The notes under the pieces are model-generated. The model did no database searches, was not told the origin of the DNA, and was given only the letters and a program-made list of their open reading frames with translations. From Alisma plantago-aquatica (lineage: Eukaryota > Streptophyta > Magnoliopsida > Alismatales > Alismataceae), in the NCBI GenBank assembly GCA_963693085.1, contig OY856409.1:241991058-242055057 (forward strand): a DNA stretch of 64,000 nucleotides. Direction: 5' to 3'. Positions 22,657-33,052 of the stretch are shown here, piece after piece (position 1 is the stretch's first letter; the number at the start of each line of letters is the position of its first letter). The translations under genes were made by a program, and so were the position numbers.

Positions 22657-24120
22657 ACATCAATCTACTATATTTTTTGGATAATTGCTATGATCGAATT
22701 TTTGGTTTTATCATTTATTTATTGCATGTGACACAAATAATTTTGTCCAATTAAATACTAACATAATCCCAAACTAATATATATGGTATATATATATGTA
22801 ATATCACAGGTGTCACCCTAAAAGTGAGTTTTGATGGTGGATGTGCAGTGTGGTTATGGCCAATAACCCTTTTATCTGTGCATGGTTGTGTGGGGTTAGT
22901 TATTACTATTTTATCTCAGTTTGCATACTGAGCCTCTACCTTATGTTCTAATTGTAAAAGTATTATTCTCTCTTACCTTTGTTCCCCTCAAATATAACTC
23001 AAGGTTTCTCTACAATCATGTAAAAGTAGGATAGTCTAGTTTCTTGTTACGAAGAAGAAGAAAGACACTCAGACTAGGACAACAAACTGTTCTGCTGGAT
23101 GGCTAAGGGGGACCAAGGAGGACGAGATGAACCAATCGGTTGGTGGACATGACCAATCGAATGAAGGACCCAAAATATGGTGGCCTGCAAACCAAACAAC
23201 CAGTGAGATGACTGGCTGGCCAGGAGGTGAGCTGATCGGTTCAAGAGTTGAACCGGACAACCTAGATTGTCAAGAACGGATATTCATCAACAACAGGTAT
23301 CAGTATGTGATGTAGACCCTAGGTTGTGGTAGTTCCTTATGGCTCCAAGGAGTTACATTAGAATGGCCCTAACCATCACTTTTTGTTTATTGCATGTTTT
23401 TGTAGTAGGATATAGCATGTACATGATACGTACTATATATGTGGTGTATGGATAAAGTATATGTATTTCTAAATACAACCCCCCTCAATCAAATATTCAG
23501 TCTTAGATTCTTTCCATCAGTAACACATAAGAAAAGCTTGATCGACTAAGTGTGGGCTCCCCAAGGGTGGTGTGTTGTCTATCTCGTGGAAGTGTGATGG
23601 TAATAATGTGGGCCCGCCAAGCGGGGTGCATCATTATCATGTTGGATTTTGGGTTAGTCTTAATTGTGTGACCTTAATGAGATTATGCACCAAAAGCATG
23701 CAGATGATTATGGCAAGGAGTTGTGCATATCATCTATCCAAGAGTTGCATATGATGCAATTGACGAAAGTTTCCTACCTTGATTATTGACTATTGACATT
23801 GGCGTTGGTCGGACAATAGTTGAATTATCTTGGATCTTGGCCCACTAGAAGGTTGTACGCTATAAACTTCCAAATTGATATGGGAGGGCTATCAACTTGA
23901 ATAAAATAGTGGGAGTGATAATTAATTAAATATCTAATTGAATATTGTCAAAACTTTCAAATCAAATCAAATCAAAAATGGTTTTTGATAAAATGCAATT
24001 TACTCTTATAGAATCAAATGACTCTCTTCCACTCCCAGTGATTTTTTTGGGTTTCTGGGGCTAGCAGTCACATGTCAGGTGATAGATGATCTCTTTTCCT
24101 ATGTTCACTCCTACTTGGGG
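22657..24120 (+). other. Remnant copia leader, no coding recognised
   Basis: AT-rich sequence after the primer site with a (TA)n-like run near 22780-22798 and a segment at 23090-23270 containing ACCAATCGGTTGGTGG and related phrases, similar in style to 21800-21850. No gag motif could be found on either strand. Frames at 23069-23315 are artefacts of that repeat. The coding part of this element is missing. Confidence 0.35.
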
Positions 24121-24122
24121 TG

Positions 24123-24268
24123 AATAGTAAACCCTAATCTAGGGTGATGTGATATGAATAGTAAACCCTAATCTAGGGTGATGTAATGTGAATAGTAAAC
24201 CCTAAATTATGGGTTGTTGGTTATAAACCCTAATCAAGGGTGATGCAATGTGAATAGTAAACCCTAAT
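24123..24268 (+). repeat. Tandem telo-box (AAACCCTAA) array
   Basis: AAACCCTAA or a close form occurs at about 24129, 24163, 24197, 24224 and 24259. Several units share GAATAGTAAACCCTAATC followed by TAGGGTGATG with a 34-base spacing. AAACCCTAA is the plant telo-box, a promoter element of many growth and translation genes, here in an LTR. Confidence 0.8.
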
Positions 24269-25110
24269 TCCAAATAAGGTAAATGGAGGTGTGAAACCTT
24301 AATTTCTGGGTTATACTTTTTAATATGAAGCTCTAAGGTTGGATAATGAAATAATGAGTCATTAATCCTAATTGAGCTAAAGGGGATGATTAATCCTAAT
24401 TGAATTGAAAAGGGAAACCCTAACTCCAGCAAGGGCATAGTGGAGTATTCCTTGATTAAATATGATATAGTTGTTTTACATTTTACTGATGTGAAATTGA
24501 TGTATCTATTATCATCTGTACTAATCATGTAGGTTTTATGAGATATTGAACATAGCCAGGTAGGAGCTATGATGCTTTGTTTATTGAAAGTACTTTATGA
24601 GCTTTGTAAGCAATGATATGCTATGTTTCCTAGTGTAAGGTAACAAAAGAAATTGATAGGATGTAAGAGCCATGTAAAATACTTGCATTGCAATTATCAT
24701 GTTTACACTGTCAAATGACTTGATGGCATTATGTTACCTGTTAAAGTGGTAACAAGTATATTGATGATCTAAGGGTTTGAATACCCATATTCTTGAATCA
24801 TGATGATGAGATGATAAGGGATTGAGTTCTCAATGCTATTAAAGTTGTAAAATGAACTTGATAGAAATAGTACTCATTCTTTATAGTAATTGATTTAATG
24901 GTTTATGTTTGAAAACATGCCTGATGCTAAAAGAATGTTGTAATGTACTTAAATAATCAAGTGAAATGATATCATGTAGAGCCCTGACCATAGATCCATC
25001 ATCGTCAGTAGTTTGGTGATGGTGAAACAGGTTTTCCTAAGGGAACTCCTGGAGAGCATACTTTTGAGTATGTGGGGGTTATGGGCGTGAATATCCTTAC
25101 GCCCTAATGG

Positions 25111-25244
25111 AGGAATTGATGTGAGATAAACATTAAAACTCTCAATCCTTCATTATATGTATATGCCAGGATGATGTATCACTAATCTCTCGATGATGAT
25201 GTTAATGCCGAATCGATGTGAGATAAACAAGAAATCCCTCGATT
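25111..25244. repeat. Two hairpin units with constant loop and changed arms
   Basis: Unit 1 has ATTGA (25115-25119) pairing with TCAAT (25142-25146). Unit 2 has AATCGA (25211-25216) pairing with TCGATT (25239-25244). Both have 22-base loops starting TGTGAGATAAACA. The change T to C in the left arm is matched by A to G in the right arm. Confidence 0.75.
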
Positions 25245-25867
25245 GCGAAGAGAGTACAGCATGCCACTGTAACTCTAATAGCGAAGTTGCCAGTATACCC
25301 TGGAAAGCTATTTTGACAGAGACACAAGATGTCCTGCATGTTGTTCCTCACACTGACTGAGGAGGATGAGGTCATAGAAATCCGACTCTTCTATTGACCT
25401 ATGTATGGTACCAATTTCAATTTCGCAATGGTCAGTTGGAGTACAAGCGGTATACCTCATCTCCTCAGGGCATAAGTATGATTGTAAAATGTAATCAGCC
25501 ATGTAGCATATTTGCTTAGGGTTGAATTACGAGAATCAATTATTGATCATACATGGTCTATTATATCCTAGTTGGATAAATGATATACATGTTCTTCATA
25601 TTCCTTATTGGATAAATGACTTGCTGCTTTATCAAGTTATAATTGAAATGAACTGTATAGAGAAAACTGCTCTACTTAGTTTATTTAATGAATTACCTGT
25701 TGTTGAATATTTATAATTCTACTGCTCAGTGTTATTCTATTATCTATAATAACAATGTTTCTGGTGAAGAGTTATATCTCTCGCTGGGACAATTTTCAAT
25801 TGTCTCACCTCCATGGGATTCAACTTTTTAGGTAAACGTCGAGGAAGAAGAAACCCTTCAGTGGGTG

Positions 25868-25908
25868 AGCAGCAACAACAGCAGCCACAGCAGCAGCAGC
25901 AACAATAA
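25868..25908 (+). repeat. CAG/CAA-rich simple repeat
   Basis: A run of GCAGCAACAACAGCAGCC-type triplets within the LTR, near the leader phrase shared with 13.3 kb. Confidence 0.8.
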
Positions 25909-26297
25909 GGACAATAGTGATCTTCAGGTGGAGACACTGTCTATTAGGTTCTGTATATAGAGAGTCCTATGTGTCATCTCTGTACTCTCAGGTCCTAGGA
26001 GTCAGTAGATGGTTTGATATAGATCTAAGATTTTTGGCTTGATGCCTCGAGATTTGTGTATACTTCTCATGTACAGTTTAACATGGCAGTCAATGTTTAT
26101 GACTCTTGAGATGAGATGATATAGAGATGTACTGATGTATCAGTCTGTAAATATCTTACTTGGTTTCTTTATGAAAGAGTCCTACATTTGTGGATCTCAG
26201 TGCAAAAAGTTTTAGTTTTTAGTGATTTTTAGTAATTATGTTGTTAATGTTTCGCTTCTGCATTAGTTAATCTTGTTTTCGCGAGTCGTACGCCACA

Positions 26298-28186
26298 TGT
26301 ATGGTTTTGGTTAGTGGAATTATATGGTTGATTAAAAACCTAAGTTGCTCAGTTAAAGGTTGAAAACAGTAGCACGTGACCAAAAAATGGACAGTTTGGG
26401 TATAAACCCAGGCTGCATGTTTTTAGTAAATTAATAGATGCTCGATTTCAAAGAAATGATGATGACATGAAAATGTTCAATGGAAACCTAGTTGCACACT
26501 CCCAGTCATATTTAATGTGAATTTATTAATAATTATATGAATCTCCATGTTTCCCAAGAATATCATAAGAAATTCTCAGTTATTAGCAATAATTCGTGTC
26601 ATGATCAGTAATTAACTCTCAATTGGGTTAAGTGACGCACAACTCAGGATTAGGGTTGATGTGCATAATTTTCAAGAAATTTTAGATAATTTACAAGTGT
26701 TGCTGATGATTTCTCATATGTTGAGTAATCAACCCTTATCAGTATATTAAGATGTTTAATTGCATAATTTCATTATGTATATGCCAAGTTGACTAGTATT
26801 CTATTTGTTTAAATCTGCCTGGAAGTACAGTATGTTGATTTCTCAGTAAGTTACTGTGTTTGAGCTTATTGCACTGCCAAGTTAGAAATGATATACATGT
26901 TGTATTTATAAGTTTTAGATAAATAGAATTGGTACAATAGAGATACCAAAGCCAAGAATAAGTAAGAGAGAGATGCAATGTAGTAAGAGCTTTTTTAGAT
27001 TAATAAAATAATAGATTAAGGGCCCTGACACCGTAGAATCCCTATGATAGGTATGTGCCTTAGGGATGAAACGACGTACCCTGGCATTGCGTCCAGTATA
27101 CGGGGGTCGAAACGTACCCACAGAGCATGTGGGGATACAAATCCCTTGAGGAAGTCACCTAAGAGAAGATAGGTTACCCAACATGAACTGGAAGTCCCAG
27201 TGGTAACCCAGAGGTACCCACAGAGCATTCCAAGTTGAGGCCCACAGAGTGTCTCAGACCCTCGGCCTGTGTACTCAGCCTAGAGGAGGAGTCTAGTTTA
27301 CGGCACCATAGGAGTGCCAAGGCCAGAGAGCCAGTTTTTCTATTGTAGACTAGGACAGCAGTCAAACTTAGCTATCCCGGGGTGTCAGCTACAGTGGGAT
27401 CGTAGTTTGCTACGAGTCTTCATATGTAGAGTACACTGGATATGATCAGGGCATAAGATAAAATGTGTTCATATAGGTTCACAGAGTTCTTATAAGTTAA
27501 AGAGTTAAGATTTGAGTTAGTTTCACAATAGTTGTCCTTTAAATGAAATTTTAGTATTCTCTGTTATTTAATCGTATCTATAGCTTTGCAACAATTGTTA
27601 TCATAATAAAATGTTGACATCTCTTATTGTTTAAATCATATTGCTTAGATCTATTCAGTATAGTATTATCTTGAATTTTATTCCAATTAATAAATATAAA
27701 TGAGTTATCTGCGATGGTTGGGTGAAATTCTATTCACTGAGCCAGTAGCTCACCAACCTACTGAAACATTTTAGGTCAGCGTCATCATAAGGAAGTTGAA
27801 GGATCGTATCACCCAAGTACTTAGAAGGTAGTTCGTAGTTAGATAGAGGACTCTTAGTCCTTTCCCCTCAGCCCTTAGGCATGTGCTATGTTAGAGAGAG
27901 AGAATGAAATGTAATATGTATTTTAGTTTTCAATTAATTGTTGTACTTTATATTCCCCAAGTAAGATGTGATATGTTGTTTAAACTCTGAGGTATCTTTC
28001 AAGATTTAGAAACAGTAAGTTTGCTTCCGCAAGTTTAAGTAAGATTTCAGTATTGTCAAAATTATAAGATTCTCCTTTAGGTAAATTTTAAGTGAGTAAG
28101 AAAAGAAAAAGTTAAGGGTGGTTTACCAAGGGTGACTCCCCGGTCTCCAGGGTCATTAGATAAGGCATGAGGATCGGGGTGTCACA
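26298..28186 (+). repeat. 5' LTR of chromovirus, 5'-truncated
   Basis: It aligns along its whole length with 34251-36151, the last 1.9 kb of the 3' LTR, and ends GATCGGGGTGTCACA. The 1.2 kb that begins the 3' LTR (33053-34250) is absent here; immediately to the left stands the end of another LTR (26297). Compared with the 3' copy it carries scattered substitutions and small indels, so the insertion is not recent. Hairpins at 27038-27067, 27117-27133 and 27172-27208 are kept in both copies. Confidence 0.85.
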
Positions 28187-28193
28187 ATTAATT

Positions 28194-28205
28194 TGGTATC
28201 AGAGC
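28194..28205 (+). other. Chromovirus primer binding site
   Basis: TGGTATCAGAGC lies seven bases after the LTR end. It is complementary to the 3' end of initiator methionine tRNA, the usual primer of plant Ty3/gypsy chromoviruses. Confidence 0.9.
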
Positions 28206-28334
28206 ATAGGTTTGAGTACATAGTTACTCTAAGTCAAGGTCAGGGGACGATAAGAGACCAATAGGATTAGGACTTAGGTGTTTTCCTTCTAACTACAATT
28301 TTCTAATAGGAAGTGTTCTGTTATACTATTGCAG

Positions 28335-29590
28335 ATGGCAGGAAGAGGATGTGGTCATGCGGACGAAGCTGAGAGACACATTGGACCTGATCCTCAGGAG
28401 ATGGGTCCAGGTGGTGGAGATGATGTGGATGAGGCATCAAGGATGTATAGGATGTTTCTTGAGACCAGGGGAAAGTATAAGATGGAGAGGCGAGCTTCTA
28501 CCTCGAGCAGCAAGGACCTAATGTGATTCTATGAGCTGGTTAAGAAGCTTGGAGGTACCAAGTTCAATGGAACTACAGACCCTGCAGTGGCAGACAAATG
28601 GCTGAGATAGTTAGAGAAAGTGTTCCATCTGATGGAGTTGTCTAAGGAAAGACAAATCAATCACGCAGTTTATTTGCTTAAAGGTGATGCAGAGCTCTGG
28701 TGGCGTGGAGTGGAAGATAAAAGGAGGAACATGGTACTGACCTGGAAGGATTTTGTTGATGAATTCCATCTGAAGTACTACACACCTACTTTTCTGAGTG
28801 AGAAAATAAGACAACTGTAGAATATCAGACAAGAAAGTATGACAATTGGTGAATACGAGGCACATTTCACAAGGTTGGAAAATTTTTGTTCGCAACTTGT
28901 TCCTAATGATGTAGAAAAGTGCAAAATATTTCAAGAAAGATTAAGATCAGAGATTAGACACACCATTTCATCCATTGGTTGAAGAGATAGAGAAAACTTT
29001 GGGAAATTTGTGGAAGCAGCGAGACGTGTAGAAGAGTTAGTTAATGCTGATAAGCAGACTAAGAGTAAGAAATGATCTGGAGACTATATTAGAAGGGGAC
29101 AAAGTAGTTATGGATACAGAGGAGGTGGTGGTTTCTTTTCAAAGATAGGATGAGGACTTTGCTATTTTGGTAGACAAGGATCTAGTTTTTCATCAAGTCG
29201 AGGAAGACCTAACTCCGATCGATGGAATACACAGTCTATTAGGACACCTCCAACTAGGTCTTCAGGATCTTCAGTGTCAGTGACAGGTCCACCGAGGTGA
29301 GAGACGCAAGTGTGTGATATATGTGAAAGACCACACTTAGGACAATGTTGGGGAATAGAGTTTTAAGGATGTCATCAGTGCGGACAGATAGGACATATCA
29401 AGAGGAATTGTCCCCAGTTACAACAGTCATCATCATAGGGTTCTCAGTCACAGTATTGGAATGTCCCGAGACGGGCTCCATCTGGAGGACCCAGTTCCTC
29501 TGTAGCTTCAGGTTCCCAAGGTGGTGCAGCACCCAGTGCTAGGGAAGGACAACGAGGACATCATGGGAGAGGAAGAGCTTCAGAATGCTT
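28335..29590 (+). pseudogene. gag: Chromovirus gag (capsid and zinc knuckle), broken
   Basis: Starting at an ATG 130 bases after the primer site, one frame encodes the retrotransposon gag domain (DAELWWRGVEDKR at about 28687-28725, FVDEFHLKYY at about 28753-28782) and a nucleocapsid region with CDICERPHLGQCW and the zinc knuckle CHQCGQIGHIKRNC near 29370-29410. The protein would form the particle in the cytoplasm and bind element RNA. The frame is cut by several in-frame stops (for example near 28526, 28608, 28818, 28980 and 29366), so it is dead. The frame continues into the protease, as expected for a single gag-pol polyprotein. Confidence 0.85.
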
Positions 29591-29597
29591 TTTCTCT

Positions 29598-30056
29598 TTG
29601 ACACCACAAGAAGGTATTGTTTCTTCTCGAGTAATTATAGGAGAAATGCTTTTCTTTAACAACATTTCAGTTATAGTTATGATAGATTTGGGTGCTACTC
29701 ACTCGTTTATACAAAGTTCTTTATCTTGTGAGCTTATCATGTTAACCCAGGAGTTACCGGTTGAGTTGTTGTTAAGGGTTCCATTAGGTGAACCGACAGT
29801 GTTGAGAGAGTCTTGTCCCGGATGTTTGTTGACTTTTGGTGGTTACATCATTGCGGTTAATCTTATACCCCTAGATATTAACTCTTTTCAAGATATCTTG
29901 GGTATGGATTTCCTAGAGACATATCGAGTTCAGCTTGACTATTGGAAGAAGGAGGCGGTCTTTCAAAAGGGTGGATTTTCTTATGTCTTTACTGGAGACG
30001 GGAAGGTTTTTCCTACATGTATCATATCAACTACTATAGCTGATAAGATGTTGTAG
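29598..30056 (+). pseudogene. pol: Chromovirus aspartic protease region
   Basis: A retropepsin-like domain in the same frame as gag. The active-site motif reads DLGATHSFIQSS at about 29687-29722, where the family normally has DSGATHSF; the serine-to-leucine change is a single C-to-T. Downstream DILGMDFLETYRVQLDYW is the conserved flap and helix region. The protease would cut the polyprotein into capsid and enzymes. It ends at a TAG (30056), after which the same frame runs on into reverse transcriptase. Confidence 0.85.
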
Positions 30057-30074
30057 AAAAGTTGTGAGGCATTC

Positions 30075-31560
30075 TTGGTACATGTGGTAGATACTAGAGT
30101 TCAGAAGAGCACAGTCAACCTATGGGATGTGCTAGTAGTCTGTGAGTTCCCATATGAGTTGTCAGGTCTACCTCCTGAAAGAGAGATAGACTTTGAGATC
30201 CAGGTGTTGCCAAGTAGTCAACCTATAGCACTACCAGCCTACAGAATGGCACCTGCAGAGTTGAAGGAACTCAAGATTCAGTTACAAGAATTACTGGATA
30301 AGGGTTTCATTCGACCTAGTTCTTCACTATGGGGAGCTCCAGTCTTGTTTGTGAAGAAGAAAGATGGTACTATGAGGTTATGTATACATTACAGACAGTT
30401 GAATAAGATCACCATTAAGAACAAGTACCCATTTCCAAGGATAGATGATTTATTTGATCAGTTGTGTGGAGCGACGATCTTTTCTAAGATAGACTTGAGA
30501 TCTGGATATCATCAGTTGAGGATAAAGGCTTCAAATATTCCTAAGTCATCTTTCAGAACAAGATATGGGCATTATGAGTTCTGGTCATGTCATTTGGACT
30601 AACTAATGTCCCAGTAGCTTTCATGGATATGATGAACCGGATTTTCAAGCCGTTCTTGGATCATTTCATAGTGGTTTTCATAGATGACATTTTGATATGT
30701 TCCAGAGCTGATGAGCAGCATGAGCAACATCTGACGATAGCATTACAGTTGTTGAGACAACACCAGTTATATGCTAAGTTCAGTAAGTGTGAGTTTTGGT
30801 TAGCTGAGGTGTATTTTCTTGGACATGTCATCTCAGGAGATGGAGTAAGTGTTGACCCTAAGAAAGTCAAGTTTGTTCTATAGTGGGAGCAGCCTAAGAC
30901 TCCCACTGAGATCAAAAGCTTCTTAGGATTGGCAGGTTACTATAGGAGGTTCATCTAGAACTTTAGTGTTGTAGCGTCACCTCTGACACGCTTAACAAAA
31001 AAGAATGCACCATTTGTCTAGTCAGGCAACTATAAGAAGAGTTTTCAGATCTTGAAGAAGAAGTTGACTACATCACCAATGTTGATCCTACCTGAGACAG
31101 ATAAAGGTTACATAGTGTTTTGTGATGCTTCAAGGAGAGGCTTAGGCTGTGTGTTGATGTAGGAAGGCAAATTAGTAGCTTATGCATCCAGACAGCTTAA
31201 GAAGAATGAGGAGAATTACCTGACACAAGATTGGGAGTTAGTTGCAGTAGTTCATGCTCTTAAGACATGGCATCACTATCTTTATGGTGAGGCATGCCAG
31301 GTGTTTACGGATCATAAGAGTTTGAAATATATTTTCACCCAGAAGGATATGAATCTTAGACAACGGATATGGTTATAATTGATCAAGGATTATGATGTGA
31401 CAATAGATTATCATCTTGGTAAGGTGAATGTGGTAGCAGATGCCCTCAGCAGGAAGTCAAGTTCAACAGCTGATGCATTCTCTATGGCATGTTTCAAGAG
31501 AAACCTGCTAGTAGAAATGTGGAAGTTGAACTTAGACTTAGGGGTGATAGAGCATAGTGG
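30075..31560 (+). pseudogene. pol: Chromovirus reverse transcriptase and RNase H, broken
   Basis: RT motifs follow in order: [20 protein letters not shown] (about 30235), [18 protein letters not shown] (about 30335), [14 protein letters not shown] (about 30480), [15 protein letters not shown], and the catalytic FIDDILICS (about 30680). A one-base loss near 30580 shifts the frame between the palm motifs. RNase H follows, with FCDASRRG at about 31120, a conserved [14 protein letters not shown] block and [11 protein letters not shown] at about 31308, then VVADALSRK at about 31429. The enzyme would copy the element RNA into DNA. Premature stops at 30883, 30957, 31021, 31159 and 31377 prevent a product. 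Confidence 0.9.
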
Positions 31561-32715
31561 TTTGATTGCATAGATGCAAGTCAAGGCTACCTTTTATGAT
31601 TAGATCAAGGAACTTCAGCAAAGTGACAGTGAGTTATGGCAGATCATGCAGGATATGATAGAGGGAAAGAGACCACAGTTTAGATTTTCATATGATGGTT
31701 TGTTGTATCTGCATGACAGGTTGTGTGTACCTGGAGATAGTGATTTGAAAGAAAGGATTCTTGAGGAAGCACATGCATCGATGTATGTTATGCATCCAGG
31801 CAACACTAAGATGTACAAGAATCTCAAGGAGTTATACTGGTGGTCAGGTATGAAAAAGGATGTAGCTCAGTATGTGGCTAGATGTAGTGTGTGCCAACAG
31901 GTTAAGGCTAAGCATCAGAAACCTGTAGGTACCTTGCAATCTCTTCCTATACCAGAGTGGAAGTGAGAACGTATCACAATGGATTTTATGGTAAGGTTGC
32001 CATGGACACCTATAGGTTGTGACTCGATATGGGTGATTGTTGATAGACTAACTAAGTCTACTCACTTTCTTCCTATTAAGTCAACCTTTGATGTCCCAAA
32101 GTTGGCCAAGATATATGTGGATGAGATAGTCAGGTTGCATGGTATCCCAGTTTCAATTATATCAGATAGAGATCCTAAGTTCACATCCATGTTTTGGAAT
32201 CATCTGCATCATGCTTTGGGCACAAAGTTGAGATTTAGTACAACTTTTCACCCACAGATGGATGGTCAGTCAGTGCGAACCATTCAGACTCTTGAGGACA
32301 TGCTGAGAGCTTGTGTCTTGCATTTCAGTGGAAGTTGGGAAGAACATTTGAGCCTTATAGAGTTTGCATACAATAATAGTCACCATTCCAGTCTTAGTAT
32401 GGCTCTGTATGAAGCTTTGTATGGAAGAAAGTGTAGATCACCTATATATTGCTACAAGGTGGGCGATAAAGAGATTCTTGGACCATAGATAGTGGATTTG
32501 ACTACAGAAAAGATTACAGTGATAAGAGAATAGTTGAAAGATGTGCAGGATAGGCAGAAGAGTTACGCTGAGAAGAGACGTAGACCTCTTGACTTTGATG
32601 TTGGTAATGAAGTGTATTTGAAAGTTTCACCATGGAAAGGAGTGTTGAGGTTTGACAAGAGAGACAAACTGACTCCTAGGTTTATGGGCCCATATCCTAT
32701 CATTGAGAGGATTTG
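31561..32715 (+). pseudogene. pol: Chromovirus integrase, broken
   Basis: The zinc-binding HHCC domain is at about 31640-31930 (HASMYVMHPGNTKMYK, ARCSVCQQVKAKHQ). The catalytic core follows, with the first acidic residue in ITMDFMVRLPW (about 31973), the second in IISDRDPKFTS (about 32157) and the glutamate in RTIQTLEDMLRAC (about 32276). A GPX-type C-terminal region includes DVGNEVYLKVSPWKG and the PRFMGPYPIIERI motif (to 32715). It would insert the DNA copy into the chromosome. Stops at 31573, 31605, 31966, 32488 and 32533 interrupt it. Confidence 0.9.
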
Positions 32716-33015
32716 ACCTATAGCCTACAAGTTGGATTTTTCATCTGAGTTGGCTAATCTACATGATGTGTTTCATGTATCGATGTTGAAGAAGTGTTAC
32801 CCTAGTACAAAGAAGATAGTAGACCCAGAATTTGCATAGCTCAGATCAGATGTGTCCTATGTTGAAGGACCAATACAAATAGTTGATCGGAAGATCAAGA
32901 AACTCAAGAATCATGAGATACCGTTAGTGAAAGTTCTATGGAGAAACCACAACCTAGAGGAAGTCACGTGGGAGCTTGAGTCCGAGATGCGTAACAAGTT
33001 TCCTTTTCTCTTTTA
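32716..33015 (+). pseudogene. pol: Chromovirus integrase tail with chromodomain-like end
   Basis: In the same frame after a TGA the sequence encodes YKLDFSSELANLHDVFHVSM and a C-terminal block with EGPIQIVDRKIKKLKNHEIP, VKVLWRNHNLEEVTWELESE and a final FPFLF before TAG. That ending is the chromodomain-like tail of the Tekay/Del group of plant chromoviruses, thought to steer integration to heterochromatin. A TAG at 32839 splits it. The clade name rests on this tail and on the length of the LTRs. Confidence 0.75.
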
Positions 33016-33040
33016 GGAATTTTGGGACAAAATGCTTATA

Positions 33041-33052
33041 AGGGAGGGAGAT
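33041..33052 (+). other. Chromovirus polypurine tract
   Basis: AGGGAGGGAGAT stands directly before TGTTATAACCC, the start of the 3' LTR. It is the expected primer site for plus-strand DNA synthesis and fixes the 3' LTR start. Confidence 0.85.

Larger units (their letters stand above)
24121..26297 (+). repeat. Gypsy-type LTR related to the 11.0-13.7 kb copy
   Basis: Collinear with the LTR ending at 13724 but without its large arrays, and ending GAGTCGTACGCCACA at 26297. It contains AAACCCTAA boxes near its left end, a hairpin pair at 25111-25244 and a CAG/CAA-rich stretch at 25868-25908. It abuts the truncated 5' LTR of the chromovirus. No coding region of its own follows. The left boundary is not defined. 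Confidence 0.55.

Noticed and set aside
29345..29542. Separate 65-codon ORF
   Set aside because: It is out of frame with gag; the gag frame over the same bases carries the zinc knuckle.
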